A DNA stretch of 42,130 bases from Treponema sp. (GTDB taxonomy: Bacteria; Spirochaetota; Spirochaetia; Treponematales; Breznakiellaceae), in assembly GCA_031258305.1 (NCBI GenBank), contig JAIRNA010000077.1, positions 1-42,130 of the forward strand, read 5' to 3'. The position numbers were made by a program, and so were the translations under genes. Of the stretch, positions 33,632 to 41,936 are shown piece by piece; position 1 is the first letter of the stretch, and each line of letters begins with the position of its first letter. The notes beneath the pieces were generated by a model, which worked only from the letters and a program-made list of their open reading frames with translations, was not told where the DNA came from and made no database searches.

Positions 33632-36043
33632 CTAGCCCATTATCAAGATGACTTTGTTCACACTTTTCGCTTTTTGCATGGGAATCACGTCAACGGGTGC
33701 GCCGTTCAAGGTGATTGACTTGACACCCTTGCTTACATGGTCTGGGTTTTGAACTTCGATTTCGTAAACCGCGGACCGCCACACGCGGATCGCGGAGAAT
33801 CCCTCCCACGCAGGTGGAAGACACGGGTCGATTGAGAAAGAATCGAAGTCCGGGCGCAAACCTAAAATGTAACGGGTAACAGCGAAGTAACTCCACCCGC
33901 CGGAACCTGTCATAAACGGGTGCCTGGCACGCCCAAAAGCAGTGTGGTCCTTACCCATAACGAACTGGCATGTCGAATACGGTTCAGCTTCCCGGATTTC
34001 AATCTTGTCATTTTGATTAAAAGGACAAAGAGCATCATAAAACTTCATAGCGCGCTCCCCACGCCCCAGAATCGTCTCCGCAACCCATGCCCAGGGGTTC
34101 GGGTGGCTAAAAATAGCGCCGTTTTCCTTTACCCCCGGATAAACACGGGTGGCAAAACCGATTTCATCATCAACCTTCGTGTAGGATGGCGCGTTTAACA
34201 TAAGCCCGTATTCTGTGTAGAGGAATTTATCAACTGTGTCCATAGCCGCAAGCCCGTGTTCGCGGGATGCCGCTCCTGAAATAACCGCCCATGTATTAGA
34301 TTCCATGAAAACTTTGCCTTCTTCACAGTCCGGTGTACCGATTTTGCGCCCAGAAGCCGTGACGCCCCGTGTGTACCATTGCCCATTCCACAATTCTTTT
34401 TCACAGACCGTCTTGACCTTTTCGGCGATTTTGGAGTATTTCTCCGCGTCTGTATCCCGCCCCAGCCGTTTAGCGAGGGAAATGAAGTTGATCAATGCCC
34501 AATGATGCAGGAAGGAAACCATCGCGCTTTCACCGCCGCCCAGGTTCAGGCAGTCATTCCAATCAGCCCGCAAGCCCTTACATACGCCGGTTTTCCCCAC
34601 CTGCTCCGCAGAAAAGTCGAGGATTTTCGTCATATGTTCGTAAACAGATCCCTTGCCGCCGTCCGCGTACGTGAAAATCTCATCAACAAAGCCGAATTCG
34701 CCGGTTTCCTTCACATATTCCACTATAGAAGGAACTAGCCATAGAGCATCATCCGCGCAGGCGTCCTTTATGCCATGAACCATCGACTTCTTGTCAAAAG
34801 AAGGAATGACGGTGGGAGATTTGAACGGCGTGGATTCCTGTTCCTCGAACCATGCGGGATCGAACAAGTGGAGCCCGTAACCCTTGGATGTCAATCCTTT
34901 GAGCAACTCTACGATACGGGAACGGCATTTTTCCGGATTGGAGTGAGGGACGCACATAGCGTCCTGAGCGGTATCGCGGTAGCCCAAACCGGTGCGTCCG
35001 CCTACTTCAATGAAAGAGGCGAAACGAGAGAACATCACGTTGATTTCGGATTGGTAGAGGGTCCAAATGTTCGTCATTGTGTTTATGGCTTCGCTTGGCG
35101 TGTTGACCTGCAATTTGCCGAGCTTTTTATCCCAAAAGGCGGCGAGGTCGGCAAAGGCGGAGTCAACGGCTCCAAATGCGCCGCCGTATTTGGAGCGGAT
35201 ACGCGCCCCTTCGTTATGCCCGCCTTCGCCGGTCATAAACACAATGCGGAAAGTTTCGCCAGATTCAAGAGAGATTTTGCGACGCAAGCTCCCGCAGTGA
35301 TTACCGCCTTTTTCAAAAAAGCCGCCGCAGAACCCGCGTTCAACCGCAAGCGGGTTATTTTCGCTGCGGTAGTCTCCAATAAATTTATCACGCAAACAGT
35401 CAAAATCTTCTTTCCCCTCCGCACTTTTGCCGTTTTGGTCGATATATGTGAAGAATTGCTCACCGGCAGGCTCGTAGAACGGGTCCATTTCTATAATTCC
35501 GTCTTTGTATGATGAACCACACGCGTAAAGGCTCATTTGGAAATTTTTGTTGTCCATTTCTATGTGGTGAAATGAGAATTCCATGTACCCGAAAAGACTC
35601 AAATCACGTTTTTTTCCGGAATTATTGGTGACTTTTACATCCCACAGCTCAACCGCGTCTCCGATAGGGATGAAGAGCGTCTGTTCTCCGTTGATTCCAT
35701 TGTATTCGCACTGGAATTTACTATAAGAAAGCCCGTGACGGCATATGTATTTAGCCTTATCCAGTGGTTTACCAACCGGTTGCCATGACAGACTCCAGTA
35801 GTCGCCAGTTTCGTTGTCCCGTAGGTAAACGTAGTGTCCGGGGCGATCCATAGGTACGCCATTGGGACGGAAGCGCGAAATTCTGTGGTATTCAGGAGAC
35901 TTGTAAAAAAGATACCCGCCTGCTGTGTGATTGAACACACCCGCCATATCTTGAACCCCAATGTAATTCGTCCACGATGTGGGGACATTGACTTTATCTA
36001 TGACATATTCGCGTTTTGCGTTGTCAAAATAACCGTATTTCAT
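33632..36043 (-). CDS. GH94 cellobiose phosphorylase
   Basis: 803 residues, the usual length of cellobiose phosphorylases, which split cellobiose with phosphate into glucose and alpha-glucose-1-phosphate in the cytoplasm, sparing ATP. No signal peptide. It starts MKYGYFDNAKREYVIDKVNV, matching the family's opening (K-x-G-F-F-D-x-A-x-x-E-Y). The catalytic acid is D497 in G-L-R-A-D-W-N-D-C-L-N-L. The family-wide P-Y-S-T-C-Q-F-V and P-x-x-x-G-S-G-G-W-S-Y-F motifs follow. GGAGG lies before the ATG. It is divergent from an ABC sugar importer, which probably brings in cellobiose or longer cellodextrins. Chitobiose or laminaribiose phosphorylase are the alternatives within GH94. Confidence 0.88.
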   Translation of the reverse strand: MKYGYFDNAKREYVIDKVNVPTSWTNYIGVQDMAGVFNHTAGGYLFYKSPEYHRISRFRPNGVPMDRPGHYVYLRDNETGDYWSLSWQPVGKPLDKAKYICRHGLSYSKFQCEYNGINGEQTLFIPIGDAVELWDVKVTNNSGKKRDLSLFGYMEFSFHHIEMDNKNFQMSLYACGSSYKDGIIEMDPFYEPAGEQFFTYIDQNGKSAEGKEDFDCLRDKFIGDYRSENNPLAVERGFCGGFFEKGGNHCGSLRRKISLESGETFRIVFMTGEGGHNEGARIRSKYGGAFGAVDSAFADLAAFWDKKLGKLQVNTPSEAINTMTNIWTLYQSEINVMFSRFASFIEVGGRTGLGYRDTAQDAMCVPHSNPEKCRSRIVELLKGLTSKGYGLHLFDPAWFEEQESTPFKSPTVIPSFDKKSMVHGIKDACADDALWLVPSIVEYVKETGEFGFVDEIFTYADGGKGSVYEHMTKILDFSAEQVGKTGVCKGLRADWNDCLNLGGGESAMVSFLHHWALINFISLAKRLGRDTDAEKYSKIAEKVKTVCEKELWNGQWYTRGVTASGRKIGTPDCEEGKVFMESNTWAVISGAASREHGLAAMDTVDKFLYTEYGLMLNAPSYTKVDDEIGFATRVYPGVKENGAIFSHPNPWAWVAETILGRGERAMKFYDALCPFNQNDKIEIREAEPYSTCQFVMGKDHTAFGRARHPFMTGSGGWSYFAVTRYILGLRPDFDSFSIDPCLPPAWEGFSAIRVWRSAVYEIEVQNPDHVSKGVKSITLNGAPVDVIPMQKAKSVNKVILIMG

Positions 36044-36226
36044 TGTTCCTCCAAAGTTAGAGAATAGTTTTATAGAAAATAAAAATAGTTATCGTTATTT
36101 GAAAGTTCAGAGATAGATTTTCATACAACAACCACTATTCACATCTTCATTATACCCTATTTTTTCCCATTTTTCAAGTCGTATAACTTTTTTTAAAATT
36201 TATAGTCAAAAAAGTTCGATTTCCAC

Positions 36227-36254
36227 TTGACATAGGTAAAATATAGTATATAAT
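36227..36254 (+). promoter_or_regulatory. Strong promoter of the sugar ABC importer
   Basis: Both boxes are perfect: TTGACA (36227-36232), 16-nt spacer, TATAAT (36249-36254), about 40 nt before the start codon. The 250-nt divergent gap also holds the GH94 promoter, not clearly recognised; TAACGATAA-like sequence at about 36090-36100 could be an operator. Confidence 0.8.
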
Positions 36255-36296
36255 ACTTATTACGATTTATATCGGAAAATCTATTTAGGAGGAACA

Positions 36297-37658
36297 ATGA
36301 AGAAGTTTTTTCTAGCGTTTTTGGCACTTGCGGTGTCGATGGGCATCGTATTAACAGGATGTCAAAAAAAGAAGGAATCTGCCCCGGCCGCTTCGCCGGC
36401 AGAGCAGAAAATCACTCTAAAGGTGTTGAATTATTACGATTTGACATCTGCTAATGCCGCCGAAGGTATTGCGAGGGTTTGGGATACTTATACAGTGTCT
36501 CATCCAAATGTAGTTATTGAAAGGGAAGACCTGTTCAACGACCCCTTCCATAATAAAGTGGAAGCTTATGCTGCATCTGGTAATTTGCCCGACGTTATGT
36601 ATGCGTGGCCTTCTGGGCGTTCAACCACCCTCTATGCCAACCGTCTGCTTAAAGACCTTATCCCGCTTATCCAAAAAGATGGACTTACCTCTGTTTATCG
36701 CCCGCTGGCTCTTGACCCGAGTCAGTTCGCGGGTGGCTATGTCGGTATCCTTACCCAGGGACTCACCTCAAGTCATGCTTTCTACGTGAATAAGGCGGTG
36801 CTTGCGGACGCCGGACTCCAGCCCGCGACAACCTATGACGAGCTCAAGGCGCAGGTTCCTATTCTCAAGGCAAAAGGGTACGACACCATCCTTATGGCGA
36901 ACAAAGACACATGGGTTATGCAGTCTTGTCTTTTCTCCCTTATTGCAGGACGTTTCGGCGGTGCGGGATGGGAGCAGAAGATACTCAGCGGTCAGGCGAA
37001 ATTCACAGACTCGGACTTCTTGAACGCGCTCCAATTCGTCAAACAGCTTTATGACGACAAAGTGCTTTCTCAAGACACGCTCACCACTGACTATGGTACG
37101 GTTACTGGTTTGTTTGCCCAGAAAAAAGGCGCGTATCTGATTGACGGGGATTGGCGTGTTGGCGCATTCATCACCGACAAGTCTTCCGGTGTGGCTTTGG
37201 TTTCCCCGGCGGACCAGGAGAACATCCTCATCACCGTATTCCCGGATATCCCCGGCGCAAAACTCAACAAATCCACATCAGGTATTCTCGGAACCGGTTG
37301 GGGTGTCAGGGCCGATATTCCGTCAGGCTCTCCGCAGGAAGCAGCCGCTTGGGACTTGGTTAAATACCTCTCAGGCAAAGATGTCCTCACTTATCAGTTG
37401 AGCGTTGGTGGAATATCAACACCCAGTCGTACCGACATTGATACCAGCGCCCTGTCTCTCGAACCTATGCAAAAGTCTATTATAGCTTTACCCGCTCAGT
37501 ACACAGCTTCGACAGCGGTTATTGATGGCGTATTCGCTGGACCTGTTTACACCCCATTGAACGACGGTTTGCAGGCTATCGGTCTTGGAACCCAGACTCC
37601 GGAACAAGTCGCCAAAGCAACTCAAGATGCGTTTGATGCATGGAAGTCGGAACAGTAG
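36297..37658 (+). CDS. Sugar ABC transporter substrate-binding lipoprotein
   Basis: 453 residues of the family 1 extracellular solute-binding proteins. The signal peptide ends at L-T-G-C (C22), then a lysine-rich and Ala/Pro-rich tether. The mature part begins T-L-K-V-L-N-Y-Y and shows the family's K-V-E-A-Y-A-A-S-G-N-L-P-D-V-M-Y-A-W and Y-L-I-D-G-D-W blocks. It captures a carbohydrate outside the membrane and passes it to the two permeases downstream. TTAGGAGGA precedes the ATG. The adjacent divergent GH94 gene suggests cellobiose or cellodextrin as ligand; that is inference. A strong hairpin after the stop may raise its level over the permeases. Confidence 0.88.
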   Translation: MKKFFLAFLALAVSMGIVLTGCQKKKESAPAASPAEQKITLKVLNYYDLTSANAAEGIARVWDTYTVSHPNVVIEREDLFNDPFHNKVEAYAASGNLPDVMYAWPSGRSTTLYANRLLKDLIPLIQKDGLTSVYRPLALDPSQFAGGYVGILTQGLTSSHAFYVNKAVLADAGLQPATTYDELKAQVPILKAKGYDTILMANKDTWVMQSCLFSLIAGRFGGAGWEQKILSGQAKFTDSDFLNALQFVKQLYDDKVLSQDTLTTDYGTVTGLFAQKKGAYLIDGDWRVGAFITDKSSGVALVSPADQENILITVFPDIPGAKLNKSTSGILGTGWGVRADIPSGSPQEAAAWDLVKYLSGKDVLTYQLSVGGISTPSRTDIDTSALSLEPMQKSIIALPAQYTASTAVIDGVFAGPVYTPLNDGLQAIGLGTQTPEQVAKATQDAFDAWKSEQ

Positions 37659-37669
37659 TCCATTCCCGC

Positions 37670-37710
37670 TAAACAAAGAGGCTGTGCAGAGAGCGCAGTC
37701 TCTTTGTTTA
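37670..37710 (+). promoter_or_regulatory. Intercistronic stem-loop after the binding-protein gene
   Basis: TAAACAAAGAG and CTCTTTGTTTA form 11 bp, extended inward through G-T, CTG/CAG and GC/GC pairs to a 5-nt loop, about 18 bp in all. It starts 11 nt after the stop. No T-run follows, so it is more likely an mRNA stabiliser or partial terminator controlling the binding-protein to permease ratio. Confidence 0.7.
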
Positions 37711-37887
37711 TAGGGCTTTATCCAAATGAAAAATAATAGATTTGCATGGATGAACCACAAGCGTCCATCTGTGAATATTTTATGTTGAGTTTTTTATGTG
37801 ATGGTTCTTACTTCGCCTTTACAGTTCGCATCGGGGTAGTTATCAATCCCACTTGAAAACTTGATATTTTATATTTTCATTCATTAC

Positions 37888-38013
37888 TTTATAGGGGGTG
37901 TAAATGAGTGATTTAAGCGCAAAAAGAAGGGATAAACCTTTTCGTATCTGCTTTATGGGGGGTGTAAATGAGTGATTTAACGGCAAAAAGGGAGCAAACC
38001 TTTTCGTATCTGC
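37888..38013 (+). repeat. Tandem duplication of the permease start region
   Basis: Copy 1 (37888-37951, 64 nt) and copy 2 (37952-38013, 62 nt) both carry CTTTAT-GGGGGTGTAA-ATGAGTGATTTAA and end CCTTTTCGTATCTG. A 2-nt difference in the middle puts copy 1 out of frame with the gene: it reads a 23-residue peptide starting MSDLSAKRRDKPF at 37904. Its TGA at 37973-37975 lies just inside the real ORF, 2 nt past the ATG at 37968. Confidence 0.85.
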
Positions 38014-38873
38014 TTCTTGTTCTTCCTGCAGTACTCGTCTATTTTTTTGTAGTAGCGTTCCCTACGGTGTTTTCCGTTGTCTTGAGTCTGACAAATTATA
38101 AGGGCGGAAAAATCTTTGGCAATAGCAACATAAGTTTTGCAGGTTTGAAAAGTTACATAAGGGTGTTTACCTATCCGGGCGGTCCTTTTTATATTGCCCT
38201 TCGTAACAATATGTTTATCGTGCTAATGTCTGTTTTCGGGCAGATACCCTTAGGCTTCGTCCTCGCCTACATCTTGTCCCGAAAACTAGTGAAGGGCGTT
38301 GATTTTTTCCAAACCGTGATTTATCTTCCCAACGTCATCACGCCCGTCATCATCGGTATCCTTTTCAACAGTTTTTTTCTTGGTAAATACAGCGTTTACG
38401 CGGAGATTGTAAAAATCTTTAATCCAACCGCCGAATTTGGGTTGAGTAAATACCCTATGATTCCGGTGCTTATCGTTATGCTTTGGATGTATACCGGTAT
38501 GTATGTTATCATATTTCTGGCGAACATTCAGCGTATTGACACGTCAATCATCGAAGCGGCAAAGATAGACGGCGCCTCTGAAGGTCAAGCTCTCTGGTAC
38601 ATCATCATCCCATCTCTCTCTGGCGTCATTGTTACAAGCGCGATTCTTGCCATTTCCGGCTCTTTGAAATCATTCGATCTGTTGTTCGTTATGACGGGCG
38701 GCGGTCCAGCCGGACAAACCAGTGTGCTTTCTATTTTTATGTTTGACCGGGCGTTCAAAACGAGCCCGGATTACCCGCTCGCAAACGCTATCTCCACAAT
38801 AATGGTCATCATAAGCTTCATCTTGATTGGTATCACCCAACTCGTGGAAAAGAAATTCGGCGGCAAGGAGTAG
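37968..38873 (+). CDS. Sugar ABC transporter permease (MalF type)
   Basis: 301 residues with six predicted membrane helices; the first at about 12-35. The cytoplasmic EAA loop that docks the ATPase reads E-A-A-K-I-D-G-A-S-E-G-Q (about residues 195-206), with the conserved glycine. It pairs with the second permease, 3 nt downstream, to form the channel. The start at 37968 has GGGGGG-TG upstream. The ribosome site and first codons are duplicated immediately upstream, with a short out-of-frame decoy ORF. No ATP-binding subunit is encoded in the operon; a shared MsmK/MalK-type ATPase elsewhere is likely. Confidence 0.9.
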   Translation: MSDLTAKREQTFSYLLLVLPAVLVYFFVVAFPTVFSVVLSLTNYKGGKIFGNSNISFAGLKSYIRVFTYPGGPFYIALRNNMFIVLMSVFGQIPLGFVLAYILSRKLVKGVDFFQTVIYLPNVITPVIIGILFNSFFLGKYSVYAEIVKIFNPTAEFGLSKYPMIPVLIVMLWMYTGMYVIIFLANIQRIDTSIIEAAKIDGASEGQALWYIIIPSLSGVIVTSAILAISGSLKSFDLLFVMTGGGPAGQTSVLSIFMFDRAFKTSPDYPLANAISTIMVIISFILIGITQLVEKKFGGKE

Positions 38874-38876
38874 CAT

Positions 38877-39767
38877 ATGGACGTAAGAAATAAAGACATT
38901 CCTATCAAAATAGCCATCTACATTGTTATGGTGATTTTTGCTGTTTTGGCAATCTATCCTCTCCTGTGGATGTTTCTTCAGTCTTTTAAGACAACCCAGG
39001 AGTACGTTGGCACAAACAAGTTGTCTCTCCCGCAGAACTGGTTCCGGTCCGCCTTCATGGGCGGCAACCCGGACAAGCCCTGGCAGGGCAACTATCCTTA
39101 TGCCTGGAATCAGGCGCATTTCGGTATGCTTTTCATAAACAGCATCTTCTATACTGCTGTTACCGTGGTGTCCGTAGTCATCTTCAGCGCGATGGCGGGA
39201 TTCGCCTTCTCCAAGATTCCGAACAAAGCGACCCCGGTGTTTTTCGGCATCTTTATTATCGGCATTTTACTTACATTGCAGTCCATCATGGTGCCGCTCT
39301 TTCTTATGGTAAACGCGGTGGGTCTCTACAACACCCGACTGGGGATTCTAATTCCCTACATAGGCTTGGGCTTGCCGATGGGTATCTACCTTTCGACCGA
39401 CTTTGTGAAGAGTTTGCCTGACGCGGTGATTGAATCCGCTCGCATTGATGGTGCGAGATACCTCAAGATTTTTTCTTCTATCATTCTTCCAATGATTGCG
39501 CCGGTCGCTATGACCATAGCAATTCTGACTTTTTCCGGTACATGGAACGAATTTATGCTTATCAACATCCTCGCATCTTCTGGAAATGGCTGGGCGAATA
39601 TTAAGTCTCTACCCGTGGGTATCAATATGTTCTCAGGAGCACTCGCTTCGGACTACGGCAAGCAGTTCGCCGCCCTCACCATAGGCGCGATCCCTATGAT
39701 TGTGTTCTATTTAGCTTTCCGCAAGCAAATCACTAAAGGCGTTGCGGCAGGCGCGGTCAAGGGCTAA
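38877..39767 (+). CDS. Sugar ABC transporter permease (MalG type)
   Basis: 296 residues, six membrane helices. It has the family 1 carbohydrate permease features of a first helix at about 11-32, a periplasmic segment rich in aromatic residues (about 45-80), and the EAA loop E-S-A-R-I-D-G-A-R-Y-L-K near residues 188-199. The start follows the MalF-type stop by 3 nt, with AAGGAG overlapping that stop. It is the last gene of the importer operon. Specificity cannot be read from the sequence; neighbours suggest a beta-glucoside such as cellobiose. Confidence 0.9.
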   Translation: MDVRNKDIPIKIAIYIVMVIFAVLAIYPLLWMFLQSFKTTQEYVGTNKLSLPQNWFRSAFMGGNPDKPWQGNYPYAWNQAHFGMLFINSIFYTAVTVVSVVIFSAMAGFAFSKIPNKATPVFFGIFIIGILLTLQSIMVPLFLMVNAVGLYNTRLGILIPYIGLGLPMGIYLSTDFVKSLPDAVIESARIDGARYLKIFSSIILPMIAPVAMTIAILTFSGTWNEFMLINILASSGNGWANIKSLPVGINMFSGALASDYGKQFAALTIGAIPMIVFYLAFRKQITKGVAAGAVKG

Positions 39768-40314
39768 AGAAGAAAAGACTAGTGAATAGAAAGGTAACGA
39801 TCATTGTGAAATTTTTTTAATCGCTACGGGGTTTAATACCCCGCCCCTCTGGGGTTTAAAACTGGGGTGTGGGGGATTTGCCCCCCCCCCACACACATAC
39901 GCGCAAAGATTTCAAGGAGAAATCCTAAATACTTCGCCGCTCTGTGGCGGGGTGTGGGGGATTCTTTATTTTCATCTCAAACTCCTCGAATACAAAATGA
40001 TATACACTCTATTATAATCGACTCCTCTCTGTTTTACAAGGTATAAAGAGTTATTCGCTCTTTTTTATATTGGCTTGAGGTTCTCCTCTCTCTCTTGAAA
40101 CACTGAAAATGCGTAAGTTCAACGTGTTCCACTCGGCTTTCCAGGTATTCTGTTAAACCAAGAGACATTAGTACTTCTTGTTACGTTATACTTATCATAC
40201 AGATTATTAAAATTTATCTATTTCAGCTATTAACAAGACAAAATGTTGTGTATAAAAACAAATTTTGCATCCATAAAGGAAAAGTTAAGTAAAACGTATA
40301 AAACAAATAAAGGA
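39768..40314. other. Repeat-rich intergenic region without gene
   Basis: CGGGGT-TTAAT-ACCCCG (39827-39843) is a 6-bp hairpin 60 nt after the permease stop. GGGGTGTGGGGGATT occurs twice (39864-39878 and 39949-39963). TTTAAAACT...TGTGGGGGATT matches the end of island repeat copy B. A run of ten C lies at 39881-39890. The remainder (about 39970-40314) is AT-rich with no coding frame or RNA gene recognised. Confidence 0.5.
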
Positions 40315-40341
40315 TTGACTAAATCCATTCTTATATATAAT
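40315..40341 (+). promoter_or_regulatory. Putative promoter before the phosphatase remnant
   Basis: TTGACT (40315-40320) and TATAAT (40336-40341) are 15 nt apart (16 if ATTGAC is used). The spacing is short, so activity is uncertain. Confidence 0.45.
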
Positions 40342-40397
40342 CTCTGTATATACGTATAAAATACTCATACGGACCAATCGTTAGAGGACTGTTGTTC

Positions 40398-40714
40398 ATG
40401 CTCGCTCATGATGGACCATATCTGATTCACTGCCACGCCGGGATTGATCGTGTGGGCTTTGTGTGCGCTGTGTTGGAGGCGCTTATAGGGGGAACGCCAT
40501 CTGAGATTGTCGCTGACTATACACGATCTTATTTTGTAGGTGCAGAATCTGATGTGTATCAGGGAGATTTTAAGGGCGCGAGAGCGGTAATTTTCGAGCA
40601 ACTTGCACTTGTCAATATGGCGAAATGCCTGTGTCTGAAAATTTGACTGCGGCGGTGGAACGCTACGTGGCGGAGACGCTAGGGTTAGGTATAGAAATGA
40701 CGATGTTGTGCTGA
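40398..40714 (+). pseudogene. Truncated, frameshifted tyrosine phosphatase
   Basis: The reading frame opens at ATG 40398 (AGAGGA upstream) just eight residues before an intact phosphatase P-loop, H-C-H-A-G-I-D-R. It continues with G-F-V-C-A-V-L-E-A-L and E-I-V-A-D-Y-T-R-S-Y, typical of bacterial tyrosine/dual-specificity phosphatases, which are normally 200 or more residues with the P-loop in the middle. The frame stops at 40646. A different frame from 40625 reads MPVSENLTAAVERYVAETLG, resembling the family's C-terminal helix, and stops at 40714. So the N-terminal half is missing and the 3' part is frameshifted. A short expressed fragment cannot be excluded. Confidence 0.7.
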
Positions 40715-40762
40715 AGGCGAAGTTGTGCAGGACTATTGCCGTCTCATCCGTACTCCAACAAA

Positions 40763-40788
40763 AAAGCCTCCTCAAGAGAGGAGGCTTT
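40763..40788 (-). terminator. flaB rho-independent terminator
   Basis: AAAGCCTCCTC-AAGA-GAGGAGGCTTT, a perfect 11-bp stem with 4-nt loop. On the minus strand it is followed by TTTTTT-G and lies about 36 nt beyond the flaB stop. On the plus strand it could also end the phosphatase remnant. Confidence 0.9.
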
Positions 40789-40824
40789 CCGCAATACGCA
40801 ACAAAGGGAAAATGGATTCACGCT

Positions 40825-41691
40825 TTATTGGAGTAAAGAGAGAACTGCTTGACTGCGCTGATTTGCCTGTGCAAGTATTGCGGTACCGGACTGGACGAGG
40901 ATCTGGTTTTTAGTGTAGCCGACCATTTCATTAGCCATGTTGGTGTCGCGGATGCGGGATTCGGAGGCTTGCAGATTTTCCGCGCCGACGTCGATACCAC
41001 GGATGGCGTGTTCGAGGCGGTTCTGGTAGGCGCCGAGGTCTGCGCGCTGTTTGCTCACTTTCTTCAAGGCTTCGTCCAATGTTCCGATGGCGTTGTTGGC
41101 GGAATCAGGTTTGTCTAGTATAACGTTGAAGGTGTCATCGTCGACATTACGGACGTTAAGCCCTTTTGCCGACAGATTACTGATGAAAATCTGCTCTCTC
41201 TGATCCATGTTTGCGCCGATATGTATCCACATAGATGCTGTCGCGGTAGCGGTTTCGTCTCCTGCACGTGCGAAACGCCCTGTCAGCATATTCATACCGT
41301 TGAATTGGGCATGAGAAGCAATGCGGTCGATTTCGTCAATCAACGAGGAAACCTCAACCTGAATCTGCTCGCGGTCTTCGGCGGTATAGATACCGTTGGA
41401 AGACTGTACTGCAAGCTCTCGCAGACGCTGTAGGATGTCTTGGGTCTCCTGAAGATACCCTTCCGTTACCTGAATAAAGGAAATACCATTCTGTGCGTTG
41501 AAAGAAGCCATGTTAAGCCCGCGAATCTGGCTACGAAGCTTTTCGGAAACCGCAAGCCCGGAAGCATCATCGCCAGCGCGGTTAATACGCAACCCGCTTG
41601 ACAGTTTTTCCATATTCTTATCCAAATAAGACTGGGTAACTTTGAGAGACCTATCAGCGAACATCGCGCTTAAGTTGTGATTGATTATCAT
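40825..41691 (-). CDS. flaB: Flagellar filament core protein FlaB
   Basis: 288 residues, the treponemal FlaB length, without the variable middle domain of enteric flagellins. The N-terminal D0/D1 part begins [20 protein letters not shown] and continues [33 protein letters not shown] is the usual turn, and the C-terminus ends Q-A-V-L-S-L-L-Q. FlaB subunits form the core of the periplasmic flagella. No signal peptide is needed because export uses the flagellar apparatus. AAAGGAG lies before the ATG. It is monocistronic: a sigma-28-type promoter upstream and a terminator directly downstream. Spirochaetes usually have several flaB genes. Confidence 0.96.
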   Translation of the reverse strand: MIINHNLSAMFADRSLKVTQSYLDKNMEKLSSGLRINRAGDDASGLAVSEKLRSQIRGLNMASFNAQNGISFIQVTEGYLQETQDILQRLRELAVQSSNGIYTAEDREQIQVEVSSLIDEIDRIASHAQFNGMNMLTGRFARAGDETATATASMWIHIGANMDQREQIFISNLSAKGLNVRNVDDDTFNVILDKPDSANNAIGTLDEALKKVSKQRADLGAYQNRLEHAIRGIDVGAENLQASESRIRDTNMANEMVGYTKNQILVQSGTAILAQANQRSQAVLSLLQ

Positions 41692-41790
41692 AATTTACTC
41701 CTTTAGTATTAAGGCGCGACTGTCCATTTAGCAGTAAACGCCTCGGCATCCTTGCCTATATCTCACAACACAAAAGTGTCGCCTATTTTA

Positions 41791-41817
41791 TTATCGGTTT
41801 ATTAGCGATTTGCTTTA
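41791..41817 (-). promoter_or_regulatory. Sigma-28 (FliA)-type promoter of flaB
   Basis: On the minus strand TAAA (41817-41814), 15 nt, then ACCGATAA (41798-41791), against the consensus TAAA-N15-GCCGATAA. It predicts a leader of about 90 nt before flaB. Confidence 0.85.
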
Positions 41818-41936
41818 GCGATCCAAAGAGAAATTTGATGTCAGTCATATTTTTATAGATAATTCAATTCGAAACATTTTTAAAAAAAGAAGAAATACTT
41901 GATATGACGAAGGCGTTTGTTATGAATGGAACGTGT

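Noticed and set aside
34775-35512. 245-residue plus-strand open frame inside the GH94 gene
   Set aside because: Antisense to a conserved glycoside phosphorylase; codon mirror of the real gene.
40365-40775. A 136-residue minus-strand open frame
   Set aside because: It is antisense to the phosphatase remnant, which shows an intact family motif; no ribosome site or family resemblance on the minus strand.
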